Assembly: GCA_019454045.1 (NCBI GenBank)
Contig: SKCR01036108.1
Coordinates: forward strand, 16,097-80,096
Reading direction: 5' to 3'
Length of the DNA: 64,000 nucleotides
Origin: Zanthoxylum bungeanum
Taxonomy: Eukaryota > Streptophyta > Magnoliopsida > Sapindales > Rutaceae
The notes beneath the pieces are model-generated. The model was not told where the DNA came from, did not search any database, and worked only from the letters and a program-made list of their open reading frames with translations. Below are positions 34,101 to 47,155 of this stretch, piece after piece. Numbering within the stretch: position 1 is the stretch's first letter; every line of letters begins with the position of its first letter. The translations under genes and the position numbers were made by a program.

Positions 34101-34984
34101 TTACTATGGAGGCTTCCAACAGGTTGCATTGTGTCCTTGCCATCACTTGGACCAAATTTAGCAGCTGGCTTCAACAAAGTCAAGTTGTTCTGCTTCATAT
34201 TCAACACCGGATGAACACTTAGATTATTTCCACTGGGACAATTATCCCCAATGACTGTATACCCAAAACTAACATTCATTGTAGCACCTCTAGCTTTTCC
34301 AGATAACTTAAAACTCGTAGTCCACTTACCAGAGCTCTTCTCCTCCTCCAGTTCTTCCAATGTAAGAGGAAGCAACCTTGTGAGGTCGACCCGGTGCTTC
34401 CCCAAATCAAGTTCTGGTGCTTCAAACACGGAAGCATAGAGCAAGAAATGCTTGGCCTCATAATTGGCCGAATGATGGGGTCCATTCCTACTACCATAAA
34501 CCAAGCATGTGTGTGTCAATTTCTCATCAAACTCAACCGTTCCATCACAAACCTTGGCCGGACGAGTCACCAAACCCCCGTCCCGCCTCTTCCAGTGTAC
34601 AACAAAACTAACATCATTAAATCTCGGGGGCAACCCTTCAATAGAATGCGCTTGAAGAGAAAAACAGCACTTAAACCTACGGTTTTTCACACTAGAAAAG
34701 GCCTTCAAAGGCTTCCAATTTTTCCAAATGGATTTCTTATCCTTATGAGGGAGATCCTCATTGGTATTGGATTTGAACTTGACTTTGGCATCAGGCAATG
34801 GAACTTTTCCCGTGAATTTGGACCTAGACCTGGTATTGGATGTAGAACTCGAACCCGTTGTTTTATTTTCAAGATAAAAAGCTTTGCTTATAGCATCAAT
34901 CTCATTTAACAACTTATTATTATTTGAACCATCGCCTATCTTCTTCCCAGCTTCAACTTTTGACAACATCATCTTTATTTTCAA
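31179..34984 (-). CDS. PMIR1: PLASTID MOVEMENT IMPAIRED1-RELATED1 type protein
   Basis: Two coding exons, 34984-32448 and 32331-31179, with a 116-bp GT-AG intron. They join in frame (GTE-S-QYILQHESE) to give 1,229 residues, near the length of Arabidopsis PMIR1 (about 1,160). Residues 100-245 are an N-terminal C2-like (NT-C2/EEIG1-EHBP1) domain (FKCCFSLQAHSIEGLPP, WTTSFKLSGKARGA). A low-complexity acidic middle follows, then the conserved blocks FLNMLGIEHSPFGLSSESEP, SGIMEILQVLASVGIEKLS and LMPLEDITGKTMQQVAWEA. The C-terminal half ends NVILPNETIRLK. PMI1-family proteins act in light-driven chloroplast and nuclear positioning through cp-actin filaments. Residues of about 326-412 are tandemly duplicated at 413-502. 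Start choice: Met at 34984, with alternatives at 34972 and 34969 (MLSKVEAGKK). Confidence 0.92.
33480..34010 (-). repeat. Tandem 87/90-residue duplication inside the PMIR1-like exon 1
   Basis: The nucleotide period is 261 bp (ATTTCTGATATAGCATACTC at 33721 and 33982). Both units start SVSMLYQKFDEEKLDSSKLD and run through VFIEHVEPIKPD, EQGIELP and TAAADFSVE. The second has three extra residues (NEF). The copies are highly similar, so the duplication is recent relative to the family. The frame is kept. Confidence 0.92.
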
Positions 34985-35330
34985 ACAATAAATAAATAGA
35001 TAAATAAATAAATTAGAATTAGACTAAACAAACTTCATAAGAAAATAATTTAGATTCACTGAGTAATTCATGTTTATATTTCTACAACAATGAAAATACA
35101 AACCCAAATCAGCAATAAAAAAAAAAATCAGAAAAACAGAAAGTACCCGATAGAGCTTATGGGACTTGCGAAGATTTTGATATATTCAACAAATTAAAAA
35201 TTAAAAATTTTAAAAAAAAAATAGAGATTGGAATTGGATTTAGGGTTTCTTACACTTATAGAAACAGAAAGACTTGCAGTGTCTGTATTGCCGCTGCCCC
35301 TGTCTGACTTTCAATTTCAAAATTGGTATA
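34985..35330 (-). promoter_or_regulatory. 5' UTR/promoter-proximal region of the PMIR1-like gene
   Basis: Contains an A-rich stretch near 35110-35220 and a telo-box (AAACCCTAA on the minus strand, 35240-35248). A C/G-rich patch lies at 35280-35310. No TATA position can be assigned; a 5' UTR intron is possible but not proven. Confidence 0.35.
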
Positions 35331-37270
35331 TTATTATTATTACATAGTAATTATCGTTGGCACTTTTAGTCTATTATACATTGTAATTTAAGTTGGCCCC
35401 CCTTATCTTCTATGAAATATTGTTTCCTATATGATACTTTTACCTATTTGGTTTATTGACCCATCATCGATACTATATCAAATTTAATATATTTTAGTAA
35501 ATTATAGTAATTTTAATATAATGCAATACACCAATCGCACCTATATTTGAATTGACGAGAGTGAATGATTTATAATATAATTTAACTTAATTCAAAAGTC
35601 ATTATTTGGTTAGATAAAAGAGTATGGAATAGGGTGTAATAAAAAGAATCCATCAACCATTGATAATCAGCTGGGGATGAAATATAAATAGAAAAAATAA
35701 TGTTATTTATAAAGATGTAATTGCCCCTTATAAAACCTACAAATAATATTTTTATATTTATTTCATCACTTTTTATTTATTAAATAATAAATGAAGTATT
35801 ATATTAGAAATCCATTTTTCTAGTCAAATAAAGTTATGTTATATTAGTCTTCATTTCTTTCCATTTTACTCTATAAAATTACATATAAATAATCTCATTT
35901 CATCTATGTAAATATAACCTTAATTATATATGACCATATATAACATAGCTTTTGCACAAAAATTTAATGCTTTTGGATTCTACACAAATTAAATTAACTA
36001 AAGAAAGATTAATTGGCAAGAAAAAAAATATAAGGTAAAATATAAGGCACTCATCCTTTTGTAATATTAGTTCGGTTTTAGCCAAATAAAAAGTATAAGT
36101 ATATTATATTGTGAATAATGAAACACGAAAGGATTATAAACCTAATTATCAATTGTAAAAAGTTTAAAATTGCTAAAAACAAATTGTAAAATTAATAGAA
36201 AATGAAAGTTATTGGGGGTGAGAATGAAATAAGAAACAAATTTAGAAAACGAAAAGTGAAATGTGAGGAAAGATGGGGGCTTGTCTTTTGTTAGTACCGT
36301 AAACGCTAGAGCTTGTAAGTTGTAAGGATTAGCTCTCCCCATTGTTCTTCGAAAAGAATAGATGCTGACACCAAACGGCTTCCTTTTTAAGTTTATTAAT
36401 ACCCACATACTCATTTCCCAAAGGAGTAAACAAATGGCGTGTCGAGTCGAGTTGGGTAGTATTAATTTTTTTATCGATTCAATTAAGTTGAATTAAGATA
36501 AAATTTAAATTTAAATTTGATTAAGCTTAATACGAAACTCGATGTAAGTTGATTGTTAGGATCAAATTTCAAAATTAAAATAATTTTTTATTTAAAATTA
36601 AAAAATGTGGGTTATAGGGTTTAACATTTTAATTCACCCCAAACTTATATATATCTAGAATCAGATCGAGTCAAATTTACTATTTTTTTTTACAAGTACG
36701 AGATCCAATTCGATGAATTTAATATCTCAAATTCAACTAAATCGGGTCAGGTCGGGTCATCGATATGATCCAATTTTTTAATACACCTATTTCTTTATAT
36801 CTTTCAATTAATTATTTTCATTTTATTTTATTTTTAAATTCAACAGCTTATTATCGTCAATTTTTTTTCAATTTTTATTATCATCCAAATCTTAGAAAAC
36901 AATTGGATATTATTATCATCCAATTGTTTTCTTTCAAGACCTAAATTTAAATTTTAAAATTTTGAAAATGTAAAGAGGATATTCCCTTCCTGAGAATCAC
37001 GCAAGGAGTGGACTGAAGTTTCACAACTTCCAAAAAGCAACACATTAAATTAAATTATATAATTCTTCAACCCATTTTTTAAAAAAAAAAATTAATATTA
37101 GTGGGGCCAATTTCCAGATGATTCCAAGAACAAAGTAACTTATGACGTGCACTTTAAATAAATTTGAAATTTGTGTTTTATTGGTTGATAGCCAACTCAA
37201 AATATTCAAAATGACGCGCCAACCCAATTATTTGGATAATACCATGCTATTTCACAAAATAATGTCCCAT
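35331..37270. other. AT-rich intergenic sequence with a possible decayed hAT-like copy
   Basis: No coding region seen. 36430-36795 starts near GGCGTGTCGAGTCGAG and ends near GGGTCAGGTCGGGTCATCGA and AATACACCTA. The composition recalls the MITE at 63249, but no target duplication could be found. Confidence 0.3.
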
Positions 37271-37559
37271 TGTTATGAAAATATAAAATTATATGGATGT
37301 TTATTAAATTAATTTTTTTTATCTCTCATTAGTAATTTTTTATATTCCTATAATTCCCACAATTTCCTTAAATTAAGGATTATTCCTTATATTATGATAT
37401 ATTTACGTGCCTCATTATGTCTATAAAATGAGGGTTTGTCTCAACACTTTGTATACTCGAAAGATTACATAATAAAAGAAAAAAGAATGAGTTCATATGG
37501 TTGAAAAATTTTGTTATATTTTATCTTTACAATTTCTTCTTTACCTCTATTATTTAACA
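37271..37559 (+). mobile_element. Copia family F, left LTR
   Basis: 289 bp, TGTTATGAAAATATAAA to TATTTAACA. A TATA-type box with CTATAAAATGAGGGTTTGTC lies near 37421. Immediately after it, GTTATCAGTATGAGACTC resembles the PBS region TTATCAGCACGAG of short-LTR plant copia elements. Its partner is at 58278-58541, about 80% identical by eye. Confidence 0.8.
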
Positions 37560-38062
37560 TGTTATCAGTATGAGACTCTAGCTACAACAGAGTTTTCTAT
37601 CATCCTATTAAATATGGTAAATATTTCTCTCTTTTGATATTTCTTATAAATGTATGAATTAAAATATATTCATTTTGAATTGAAATCATGTGATATTTAC
37701 GAATTTTGATAATTGATAATAATGTGTGAATGAATTCGTAAATTTATTAATCATTACTTATATCCTGATTACAATTGAATTGCAATGTTGATCTAGTTTC
37801 AATTGAATTGCAATGTTGATCTAACTTTCATTTGTTAATATTATTATTGCTTGACATCTCTTATATATTATTGAATTACTATATAAAAATTATGATATTA
37901 TTAATCATTTTTGTCCTTGAAGGATTGAGAAATTAAAAGATTACAAATTTCCTTCATCATATTTGTCCTGAAGGAAGAAAAAAATTATATATTTATGAGA
38001 AAATTGATCAATTTTTTCCTTGAGACAATTTGAAGGAAAAAAATATCATCAAGAGTTTCTAA
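37560..38062 (+). mobile_element. Copia family F internal, left piece
   Basis: PBS region followed by AT-rich leader-like sequence with TTTGTCCTTGAAGGA and TTTGTCCTGAAGGA repeats (37910-37980). No open coding remnant. Interrupted by a solo LTR at 38063 and continues at 39926-40226. Confidence 0.55.
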
Positions 38063-39920
38063 TGTTAGTGTTCTACACATGCCCAAAGTCTCTAAACAAC
38101 ATTTGTGTGTGAATAAATCAAAAATAAGTTACCGAAAAAAACTTACATTGATTGGGAGAAATTCAAAATTTCTTTGTGAATGTAGAAGCTCCAAGTTTTG
38201 TGTAGAGTTCCAAACTCTTGGGTGAATTTCTCTATCACCTTAATTTAACTCCTTAAATGCTAGCTAATAGAATTTTTACAACAAAAATTCCAAGAGAAGA
38301 AGAAGCAACTCACGGCCTTGAGAGGGAGAAGAGAGAAAATGGTGAATAGTACTTGACTTGGTTGGTTTGTGTGTTTAAATGCAACATTTAATTAGCCAAC
38401 TACTTTCATCACAAATAGTGACAAGTGATATAAGTAAAGTGAGTCTCACCACTTTCAAATTCCAATTTGAGTTGGCTTACACAACACACTTTGAGTCCGG
38501 ACTCGTTTAATCCGACTAAACGAATTTTCTGTCGCTAGATAATTAAATCCAATTTAATAAAATAATAATGCCTCGCAAAATTATTACGATAGTCGCTTAC
38601 GAATTAATTCCAAATTAATTCATTCGCTCGAATTAAAATCTAATTTTAATTCCGTATTGAAATCCAATTTCAATTAATATATCCGATATATTATTTTAGC
38701 CCAAATGAATAAATTAAATAGAAAATCTAATTTAACTATTAAATTTATTTTACCGATTAATTCCAAATTAATCGCGTTCTCTCTTCTGTACGAATTTAAT
38801 CCCAGATAAATTCTTACTGCAATTAATCACAGATTAATTTTCTCTCTCATAATTAATCTCAGATTAATTCTGTTCGAGTTAAATGTCATTGGTGAATCTT
38901 TGGGAAGTGACCCAAGAGATCCCTGGATATGTTGGCAGTAAATGCGGTCATCGGACTATCCGAACAAGTGCGTACCCCGTACCACGTTCTCACCGATTTA
39001 CAAGACATGGTTGGCTTCTAGCAAAGCACCGTGCCTACCCAATTCTCCAGAAATATCCACCGAGGAATATTATCTGTATCAGGCGTAGTTATACAATGTA
39101 TTGCTAATACGATCCAGTATCGGATGTCACATGCTAGGCCTAGGGCTGGAATTATGTCTGCCCCGTACGAAGTATATATCGGATCACGCGTAACTAGTCT
39201 CTGTAATCGGATAATCATGACCCAGTCATATTATTCTGATAGCTGCATCATTTAAGAATACCAGTACCGTATCATGTGTGACCATCATCTCCATATGACT
39301 GAAGTGATACTCTCATCTTGACATCACACCCAATACACTACGATTCTCAATAAACCCAATGAGAGGCGTACACAGAACCTGTTAAAGTTTCAGACGACCA
39401 ATATCAAAGTAAACTGATTGTCGCAAGTATTAGCGATGCAAGTCTCAGGTTAAAGATCACATACACCTACTCTGATTCGGATTCGGATTCCCATAGACAC
39501 ATAGTCATACTACCAATGAGACTCCGAGTGGGTCTATCCAGAGCGAAGCTGTTCCCGGTCCAACGGCTAACAGAACCTCCTATCACACTTGCATCAGTAT
39601 CCAATACTTAAATATATGAGAACTATGTCGTTAAGCTTCCATAACGCGCACAAGTGTAATACTAGTCTATTCCGCATTATCGATGTCCAGTCTCGATAAT
39701 ACTACGACTATGGATATTTAATGATTAAACCGTTCATGGATTAATATTGTCTCATATCTTATTAATCTGATTTAATCATATGGACTTTTATCATTTATAT
39801 ATCCAAGTAATCCAATTACAAAATGATAAAATAGAAATTTCCTTTTGTCATATAGTTATTTTGTACAAAAACACAATGTCTTTTACAAATAGTGATGTTA
39901 TGGGTCATAATTTTCCAACA
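38063..39920 (-). mobile_element. Solo LTR of copia family A/B
   Basis: 1,858 bp from TGTTAGTGTTC to TTTTCCAACA, flanked by the perfect target duplication TCTAA (38058-38062 and 39921-39925). It aligns with the LTR at 6834-10880 in the same orientation, for example at CCCAAGAGATCCCTGGATATG, GGATGTCACATGCTAGGCC and GTGATGTTATGGGTCATAA. Confidence 0.92.
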
Positions 39921-39925
39921 TCTAA

Positions 39926-40226
39926 AGCTCATATGATTAAGATACTATAAAAAATATTATAAGGCTCAAATAAGTTCCAGAAATAACAAACAAATCATGC
40001 TAATTTCAAGTGATATCTAGATATCAAAAATATTATGAAAGAAAAATAAGAATCTAAGAATGATTAAATAATTATTAAAAATATTCTTTCATATGTCGGT
40101 GAAGTATTATTGAAAATTATAATTTGGTCATGGTATCCTTATAGGACTATAGAAAATATCATGATTTTCTATAACAACAAATCTCCTAAAAGGAGTAAGA
40201 GTTGATTTATTTATTATTGAAATAAT
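39926..40226 (+). mobile_element. Copia family F internal, continuation
   Basis: AT-rich non-coding sequence between the solo LTR and a family C LTR fragment, assigned to F by position only. Confidence 0.35.
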
Positions 40227-40782
40227 TGTTGGAGTTGGTGCTTTGAGTGACAATCCGAACAATGTATTGTACAATATATTTTTAAATAACCACATCTTCA
40301 TTTCAATTTTTTAATGGTAATTATTATTGTGTCATTATCTCTCAATGCATAATGGTTTAATATATACATATATATTTATATGTCGAGAATGACATCGACC
40401 TTAGAATAGTCATATAGTAATAATATACACTGGGTATGGTCCGATATTGGGATAATACTACTATTATAAACTATTCATAAAGTGTGTGTGTGTATTCCTA
40501 ATTGTTAGTTTTCGAATACGGTTGAATTCTTATAACCTATAAGACTAGCACTTGTCATATATTAGAATTAGAGTTTCAATGGTCTAATCCAATGGACCAT
40601 GAGCAAGGGAAGACCATATAGACATGTGAGTATTCTTTGGAGCGAATACTGAATGATTCACGGATGATTCCTAATAGTTGGCAGTACACGTCGACGTCAA
40701 TATATATTTCCTCAAGTCGAGTAGCATATGTGATCCTTTAACTATTGGATAATATTGGTTTTGTGTGTAACCCTCCACATAA
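40227..40782 (+). mobile_element. Copia family C LTR fragment (5' part)
   Basis: Starts TGTTGGAGTTGGTGCTTTGAGTG and follows the first 550 bp of the LTR at 49718: CGAACAATGTATTGTACAAT, GAATGACATCGACCTTAGAA, CCTCAAGTCGAGTAGC. It ends near TTTTGTGTGTAACCCTCCAC, where gypsy sequence takes over. Confidence 0.75.
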
Positions 40783-40839
40783 AATTTTTCAAAAGGGGCT
40801 GGACAGTTCGACTAAGAAAGGGAAAAAATAGAAAAATTT

Positions 40840-41935
40840 TCAAGGTCGATCCCGGTGCCTAAGCCGATTTTGCTGTGTTAGAATATCGGTACTTACAAAG
40901 GTAAGTATAAAAAACATCACATATATTGGTTAGAAACTTTTCCATATCCGTTATAAACAAGGTAAGGAGAACATAGTGGTAGATGCTTTGTCACGCATGT
41001 ATGTCTTACTTACTTCTATGAGTGCTAAAATGTTGGGTTTTGAATTTATTAAAGAACTATATGCATGTGAATCTAATTTCTCAGTTGTTTATGATGCATG
41101 TTCTAAATCTGCATTTGGTAAGTTCTATCAACATTAAGGTTACCTATTTAGAGAAAATTAATTGTCCATTCTTGTTTATTCTATCTGTTAGGTATTGATT
41201 GGGGAAGCACATGGGGGTGGATTAATGGGTCACTTTGGGATTAGTAAAACCTTAGAAGTATTATATGAATACTTTTATTGGCCTAAAATGAAACGAGATA
41301 TCATAAGAATTTGTGACAGGTGCATAACATGTAGAAAGACTAAGTCTATAGTGATGCCCCATTGGTTGTGTACACATTTACCTGTACCTAGTTGATATTT
41401 CAATGGACTTTGTTTTAGGCTTACCTAGGTCGAAATGGGGGAGGGATTCCATATTTATTATGGTTGATAGGTTAGTAAAATAACACACTTCATTACTTGT
41501 CATAAAACTGATGATGCCACAAACATTGCTGATTTACGACCTTTACCTGTTGATAAGAGGTTGGGTTTGGATGGAAAGAGAAATGCGGAGTTGGTAAAAT
41601 TTATTCATAAGAAAGAAAAACATAATATTGAGAAAAGAAATGAGTAATTTGCATCTCATGCCAAAAAAGATAGAATGCGGGTCGTATTCGAACTTGGTGA
41701 TTGGGTTTGGGTACATATGTGCAAAGAGAGATTTCCCGCACATAAGAGATCTAAGTTGCAAGTAAGAGGAGATGGACCATTTCAAGTATTGGAGTGCATC
41801 AACGACAATGCTTACAAACTGGATCTTCCTGGTGAGTATAATATTTTTGCTAATTTCAATTTTGCTGATTTATCTTTCTTTGATACAAGTTCTGATTTAA
41901 AGACGAATCTTTTAAGGAGGGAGGAAATGATCTGA
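40840..41935 (+). pseudogene. Ty3/gypsy pol remnant (RNase H end, integrase ends, core deleted)
   Basis: The RNase H end has ENIVVDALSR-like VVVDALSR near 40985. Then come the pre-integrase phrase GFEFIKELYACESNF and the integrase zinc-binding HHCC segment (EAHGGGLMGHFGISKTLEVLYE... CDRCITCRKTKS, 41195-41350). The core starts [12 protein letters not shown] near 41400. It jumps after about 41530 to the C-terminal part (FELGDWVWVHMCKERFP, RGDGPFQVLECINDNAYKLD, 41675-41840). The catalytic core D and E segments are missing. Lineage within gypsy left open. Confidence 0.85.
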
Positions 41936-42567
41936 ATCAAGGATTGCCCTCAAAGATGGATCCATTACATGTTCCAGAAAGGTCAATCACAAGGCAATGA
42001 GCTACAAAGATCAAGAAAATAATGCAGGGTCTAGTCCTGAAGACCTTGGCCGAACCATGAAACACAAATAGAGCAAAATCTTTTCAAATAGGCTTACTTA
42101 AAGTGGGTCCAAGCTACATTCATCTGACCCAGTTATTTGAAGATATTTAATTTAATATTTTAATTTATTTATTGGGTTAGGCTAAATTAGGGCTTAGGCT
42201 TAAGGTTTATTAGAGTGGAGTGATGATTTTGAATCCTGATTATATTAGGATTTTATTTTAGTTTCCGATTTGGATATTGAAGTTTTGTTAAATTAGGATT
42301 TTTATCTTATTTTCCTAGTTGGAATAGGGTTTCTAAGGCTTATTATATCAAGAGGTCTTATGCATTAATAAAATCAGATTTTTCAGATTAAAATTATTAT
42401 GAGAGAAGATAGTGTGAATTTCTCTTGTTCATTAAATTGAACACCCGATTATCAAATGGATTGCATCTTTTATGGCGTCCAACTGCTAGTAAGGTTTCTT
42501 TCTTGATTCCAAAAGGATTTTCAAGGGCATATTATTTGAGGGTCTAATTCGATCTTGGAAGAGTTTT
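41936..42567 (+). mobile_element. Ty3/gypsy 3' region, probable LTR
   Basis: After the pol tail (DPLHVPERSITRQ near 41955), AT-rich sequence with a TTATTATATCAAGAGGTCTTATG segment and polyadenylation-like AATAAAATC near 42368. No clean LTR boundary found. It ends where a family C LTR starts at 42568. Confidence 0.45.
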
Positions 42568-43305
42568 TGTTGGAGTCGGTGTTTGGAGTGCCAATCCGAA
42601 TAATGTATTGTATATTTTATTATTTATTAATAAAATAACTACATTTTCATTTCACACCTTATTAATAGAATTGTTATTATGCATATTAGATTGACGTATA
42701 AATATGTTAAGAATGACATCGATATTAGAATAGTCTTGTAGTAATATTGGACACTAGGTGGTCCGACATTGAGATAAATATTGCTATTGTAAACTATTCT
42801 TAAAGTAAATATTATAGTCGTTGGTTTTGGAATACGGTCGAATTCCTATAACCTAAAAGACTAACACATGTCGTATATTGGAATTGGAGTTCCAATGGTT
42901 TAACCGATGTACCATGAGCTTTGGAAGCTCGTATAGACGTGTGGGTATTGGTTAGACCGAATACTGAATGACTCATAGGTGATTCCTACTAGTTGGAAGT
43001 ACACACCACTGTCAATAGGAATCTCCTCGAGTCGAGTAGCGTATGTAATCCTTTGACTATAGGATAACATTGATTTTGTGTGAGATCCACCACACTTTGA
43101 TGACATATATGTCAGAAACCATTCATGGTCTGGCCTCTAGATGTTCCTTGTGTATGGACCGATGCACTCATTAATCAAGCGCTAATCAAGATAAAATCTG
43201 TCGACCAGTATATGTATCATAAGAGGTTTAGGTATCCATGTAAGTAAGTCGCGATTCTTAAAACTTTGGCCAAAGTCGATCACTTAGGATGGATCGCATC
43301 AGTTG
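42568..43305 (+). mobile_element. Copia family C LTR fragment (5' part, 738 bp)
   Basis: TGTTGGAGTCGGTGTTTGGAGTG onward aligns with 49718-50450 (CTCCTCGAGTCGAGTAGC, CCTCTAGATGTTCCTTG, AAGAGGTTTAGGTATCCATG) and stops at CATCAGTTG. Confidence 0.75.
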
Positions 43306-43988
43306 AGGATTTGGCATCGCGGAGCCAATTCTAGCGCCGCGATAGAATCCCATAATCTTAATTAAGTTATATTTTACATGCACGAGGACTCCAGGACTTC
43401 CTTTATATTATAGAAGCTTGTCTAAAACCCTAAAATATGGAGACAAATACACAACTAAAAAGTTCAACACATATTTTAGAGAGATATAAAGAGGAAGATT
43501 AAAGAGCGACAAGAGGAGACGAAAGCGGGATGTCCGAAGATAAAGGGATTCGATTCGGGTTTAATCTTCTAGTTTCGTTATTTAAACTCTAATGATTTCT
43601 ATTAGATTCATGACCATATTTTCATTGTTTTTATCTTTGGTCATGAATTAACTCTATTATTCTAGAGGATAATGTAGCCATTGCTTGAACCTATGTATTG
43701 ATTGCGAAATTAATTGTTACGAAGTCTTATTTCAGTTTATTTATATTCTATTGTGTTTAATGCTTCTAGTTTGTTGGTCACAAATTGAGATGTTGCATGT
43801 TTAGAATCTATCACTCAGGAGAGAGGATTTTGAATAGGATCTAGAGAATATAACTTATGAGATTTGTAGAGTTCGGGAGAATCTATAATCCATTTGAAGT
43901 CGTTAATAAAAAATCACAGAGCGTAATGAATTATTAATTACTATATTTTTATAGGGATATCGAAGTCTGTAATTGATATAGAAAGTCT
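43306..43988 (+). mobile_element. Unclassified LTR-retrotransposon leader/LTR fragment
   Basis: Begins with GC-rich CATCGCGGAGCC and GCGCCGCGATAG. A short TATA-like TTTATATTATAGAAGC follows near 43403, then A-rich transcribed-leader-like sequence. It may continue at 46831-47155 beyond the Athila insertion; the join is inferred from position. Confidence 0.35.
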
Positions 43989-44657
43989 ATTATAGAATGT
44001 TTTGACATGAAGCCATTTTGGAATCTCATGGTGATGACATTTTCGGAGCAAATCTTTGTACCTTTCCCAAGCTTCGTAGAATGTTTCTGAGTCAAGTTGT
44101 ACAAAGGATGTGATTTCATTCCTCAGCTTTCCAGTTCTGGCTGGTGGAAAGTACTTTGCAAGGAATTTGGTGGCTAAAGTGTTCCAAGTTGTGATGGAAC
44201 CTGCTGGTAGTGAATGTAGCCAAGCTTTAGCTCTGTCTTTCAAGGAGTATGGAAAAACACGCAGTCTCATTGCTTCTTCAGCTTCTCGGTTGTAATTGAA
44301 AGTGCCGCAAACTTCCAGGAAGTTGCTGATGTGGGTATTAGGATCTTCAGTTGCTTTTCCCCCAAACTGCACTGACTGCTGAATCATCTGAATGCATGTT
44401 TTGATGTCACACATATTTACTGGTAAGAGAGGAAGTACAATACAGGAAATGAAGCCGTCAACCACCGGAATAGTTCTGTCTCGAATGGGTATTGGTGGTG
44501 CAACCTCCAAAGGTTCAGGTTCCATGTTAATGATTGCTTCTTGGCCTTCTCGTCTTTCCCTTCTCAACTGTCTGATGGTTCTTTCAATTTCTGAGTCAAG
44601 CGATCGGATTTCAAAGCTTCTGGTTCGTCTTATGTAGTGTCTGAGAACCTGAAACAC
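43989..44657 (-). pseudogene. Athila-like gag, N-terminal part (second copy)
   Basis: Open from 44657 (near MFQVLRHYIRRTRSFEIRSLD) through EPEPLEVAPPIPIRDRT, RVFPYSLKDRAKAWLHSLP and CHHHEIPKWLHVKTFYN without a stop. It breaks into unrelated sequence near 43988. About 220 residues of the family's much longer gag remain. It is much better preserved than the copy at 19245, and shows which of that copy's stops are mutations. Confidence 0.9.
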
Positions 44658-44741
44658 AAGAAAATAAAAATAATAAGTGAAAAGAATATAGTTACAAGTA
44701 ATGATATCTAACCTAAAAAATAATAGTGAAAGATAAATAAG

Positions 44742-44759
44742 TCCCCGGCAACGGCGCCA
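44742..44759 (-). other. Athila-like primer-binding site (second copy)
   Basis: Minus strand TGGCGCCGTTGCCGGGGA, the standard Athila/Tat site, seven bases from the LTR edge at 44766. Confidence 0.88.
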
Positions 44760-44765
44760 AAAACT

Positions 44766-46830
44766 TGACCGGTGCTTTCACACGCGTATAACGCAATCGC
44801 ACGTATCGTTCAAGTAGTATAAAAAGTATCGATCCCACGAGGACTTAATACCTAATCTATTAATTTAATGAGGTCAAATGATTACTAGTATCTAATAGTG
44901 TGATTGATTGATTTGAAATGGTGATGATTTTAGACTTAAAAACAAGTAAATAAAATTGTGCAAAAGTATATTGAAGAAAATCCAAATTTATAAAACTATC
45001 CAGGGTTGTGAATCTTTCCTATATCTTTTAAAAAATGAAGTGGTTATTACATGTTTGTGTAATATATCGGTTTACTAACCTGGAACACGAAATTATGCAA
45101 AAGCCTATGTCGATGGTCAGATGCAAATACCCAGTATAACCCAATTGAACCATATGTCTATGTCAACCAAATTACCTCGATTCATTAAGATTAAGTTCCA
45201 ATTATGGTTACCCCCGCCCGACAGGTATATGTCTATCATGTAAGGAAATCTATTAAAGGGTTATATATCCTCAAGGAAGATCGTGGGCTACTAAGTCTAA
45301 GGCTGAAACCTAAAATTCATTTGTCAAGTTTATTTTAGATTTATCAGGTCAATCTTATTAGTGGCCAGTTAACAAGACGCATTAAGCTTAAGACTTAATA
45401 AGTAAACCTTTAAATTACCCAAACTATAAAATAACCCCTTATAAACCGGTGATATTAGAATTCATCACAACCCTAGATAACTAACTTAGTTATTACACAT
45501 AACTAGGGCTAGTAAAAACTTAAAATAAAAGACATAAAGTAAAATGTTGAAAAGTAAATACTGAAAAGTAAAATTACAATAAAATAAAATGCTAGGGTTA
45601 AAGGATCCACTTTTACCATTACTACTTTAGATATCTTCCTTAATATAATATATTAACTTGTGATGATATTACCAACCAGCCATATAGGCGGTAACCCGAT
45701 TAAGTCAAATTAAGTCCGACCAGCCATAAAGCCGGTATCAATATTTGTCCATAAACCAGCCATATAGGAGGTAAATTACCAACCGACCAACCAGGCGGTA
45801 TCCTTGCTTAATCAAATTAAAACCAGTTTATAATTGATTACCAACCGAACAATATAGCGGTATCCTCATTAAGTCAAATTTTAAATAGTGAATATATTAT
45901 AATTAAGTGAGATTAATCTAAATAGCAGTAATAAAAGTTTTACCTTTCACCTTAGCAGGGGGAAGTTACCTCATCATAGCTGAATAGTAAAAACTGAAAA
46001 GGTAAAGAAAGTAAATTACTATTACAGAAAGTAAATAAAAATTAATTACAAAACTGAAATTAAAAGAAAACTAGATACAAACTCCTTATTTATTCAGAGA
46101 ATTACAGAGAGGAAGGTACATCTGAAATCAGAAGAATGAGCTGAATTTATAGGCCTCGGTGGTGGTGACGCGTCGCGACGCGCGTGATTGGCGACGTGGA
46201 ATGCGGAGAGCTCGACACGTGGCAATGGATAAGGTGATAAGGTTACACATGGCAGAGGCGGCTGGGAGCTGAATGATTGAACTGACGTGGTAATGATGTG
46301 GCGACATGTGGCGATGGCGATTGTCGGTACCGTAGGATTACGACATATGGCGCGCTGTGATTGGCTGATGATGACGTGGTGGTGATGTGGCAAAGTTGAC
46401 TCGGTCTTCTGCAGACATGGCGATGACGTGGCTGACACGTGACGATGGCGATTGTCAGCACCATAGGATGATGACACATGGCACGACGCACGTTAGCAGA
46501 TGGGCTGTGATGTTGACACGTGGCACGACACACGTTAGAAAAGTCAAACTTCTCAGATTCTGACACGTGTCCCCGGCACATGTTAGCATGGAGCGGCGTA
46601 CGTTAGACGTCGCGACGCAGAAGGCTTGAGCGGCGCGACGCGCCAAAAGATGATTTTGACCTTTTATCTGTTTTTCACTGTTTTGTCCCCAAATCACTTT
46701 CAGAATGTACTGAAACTTTATTTATCTACAAAATAACACAAAACACATAAAAATATTCATAAAACTCAAGAAATTATACAAAATATTATGTCAAATGAGT
46801 GGGAAATAGTGATACATTTACCACTCATCA
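44766..46830 (-). mobile_element. Athila-like 5' LTR (second copy)
   Basis: 2,065 bp, TGACCGGTGC to CCACTCATCA. Reverse complement of the LTR at 17028-19113, sharing the GCGTCGCGACGC stretches (46160-46180, 46605-46640), the CACGTG-rich zone and the ACCAACCGACCAA repeats (45665-45880). It belongs with the PBS and gag to its left; the remainder of the element is lost. Confidence 0.9.
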
Positions 46831-47155
46831 ACTTGGGAAATAGAGTTAGAATAACTTAGGGTTCTTAGTTTTTAAACAATGCAATTGAGTAATAATTGAT
46901 TGGCATAACAAATACTTAGGGGATAGCTAGGTGAAATTAGACTATAGAATCTCTCTTATCTTAGTTTCTCTTAATCAAACGTTATAATATCTTGTCATTT
47001 TAGTTTTTAGTTTTAAATTCAGATTATTTTAAATTGTTTCTAAATAAAGTTAGGTTTACTAAATATAGTATTTAGTGAGAGTTTGATTACAATCCATGTG
47101 GGTTCGATACTCATACTTATCTTTTACTAAAACTTGACATCGTATACTTGCGGTA
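46831..47155 (+). mobile_element. LTR 3'-end-like fragment of another retrotransposon
   Basis: The stretch CCATGTGGGTTCGATACTC, then TTTTACTAAAACTTGACATCG and TATACTTGCGGT, is the kind of ending seen in many plant LTRs just before PBS or internal sequence. Family unknown. It abuts the copia integrase that follows. Confidence 0.4.
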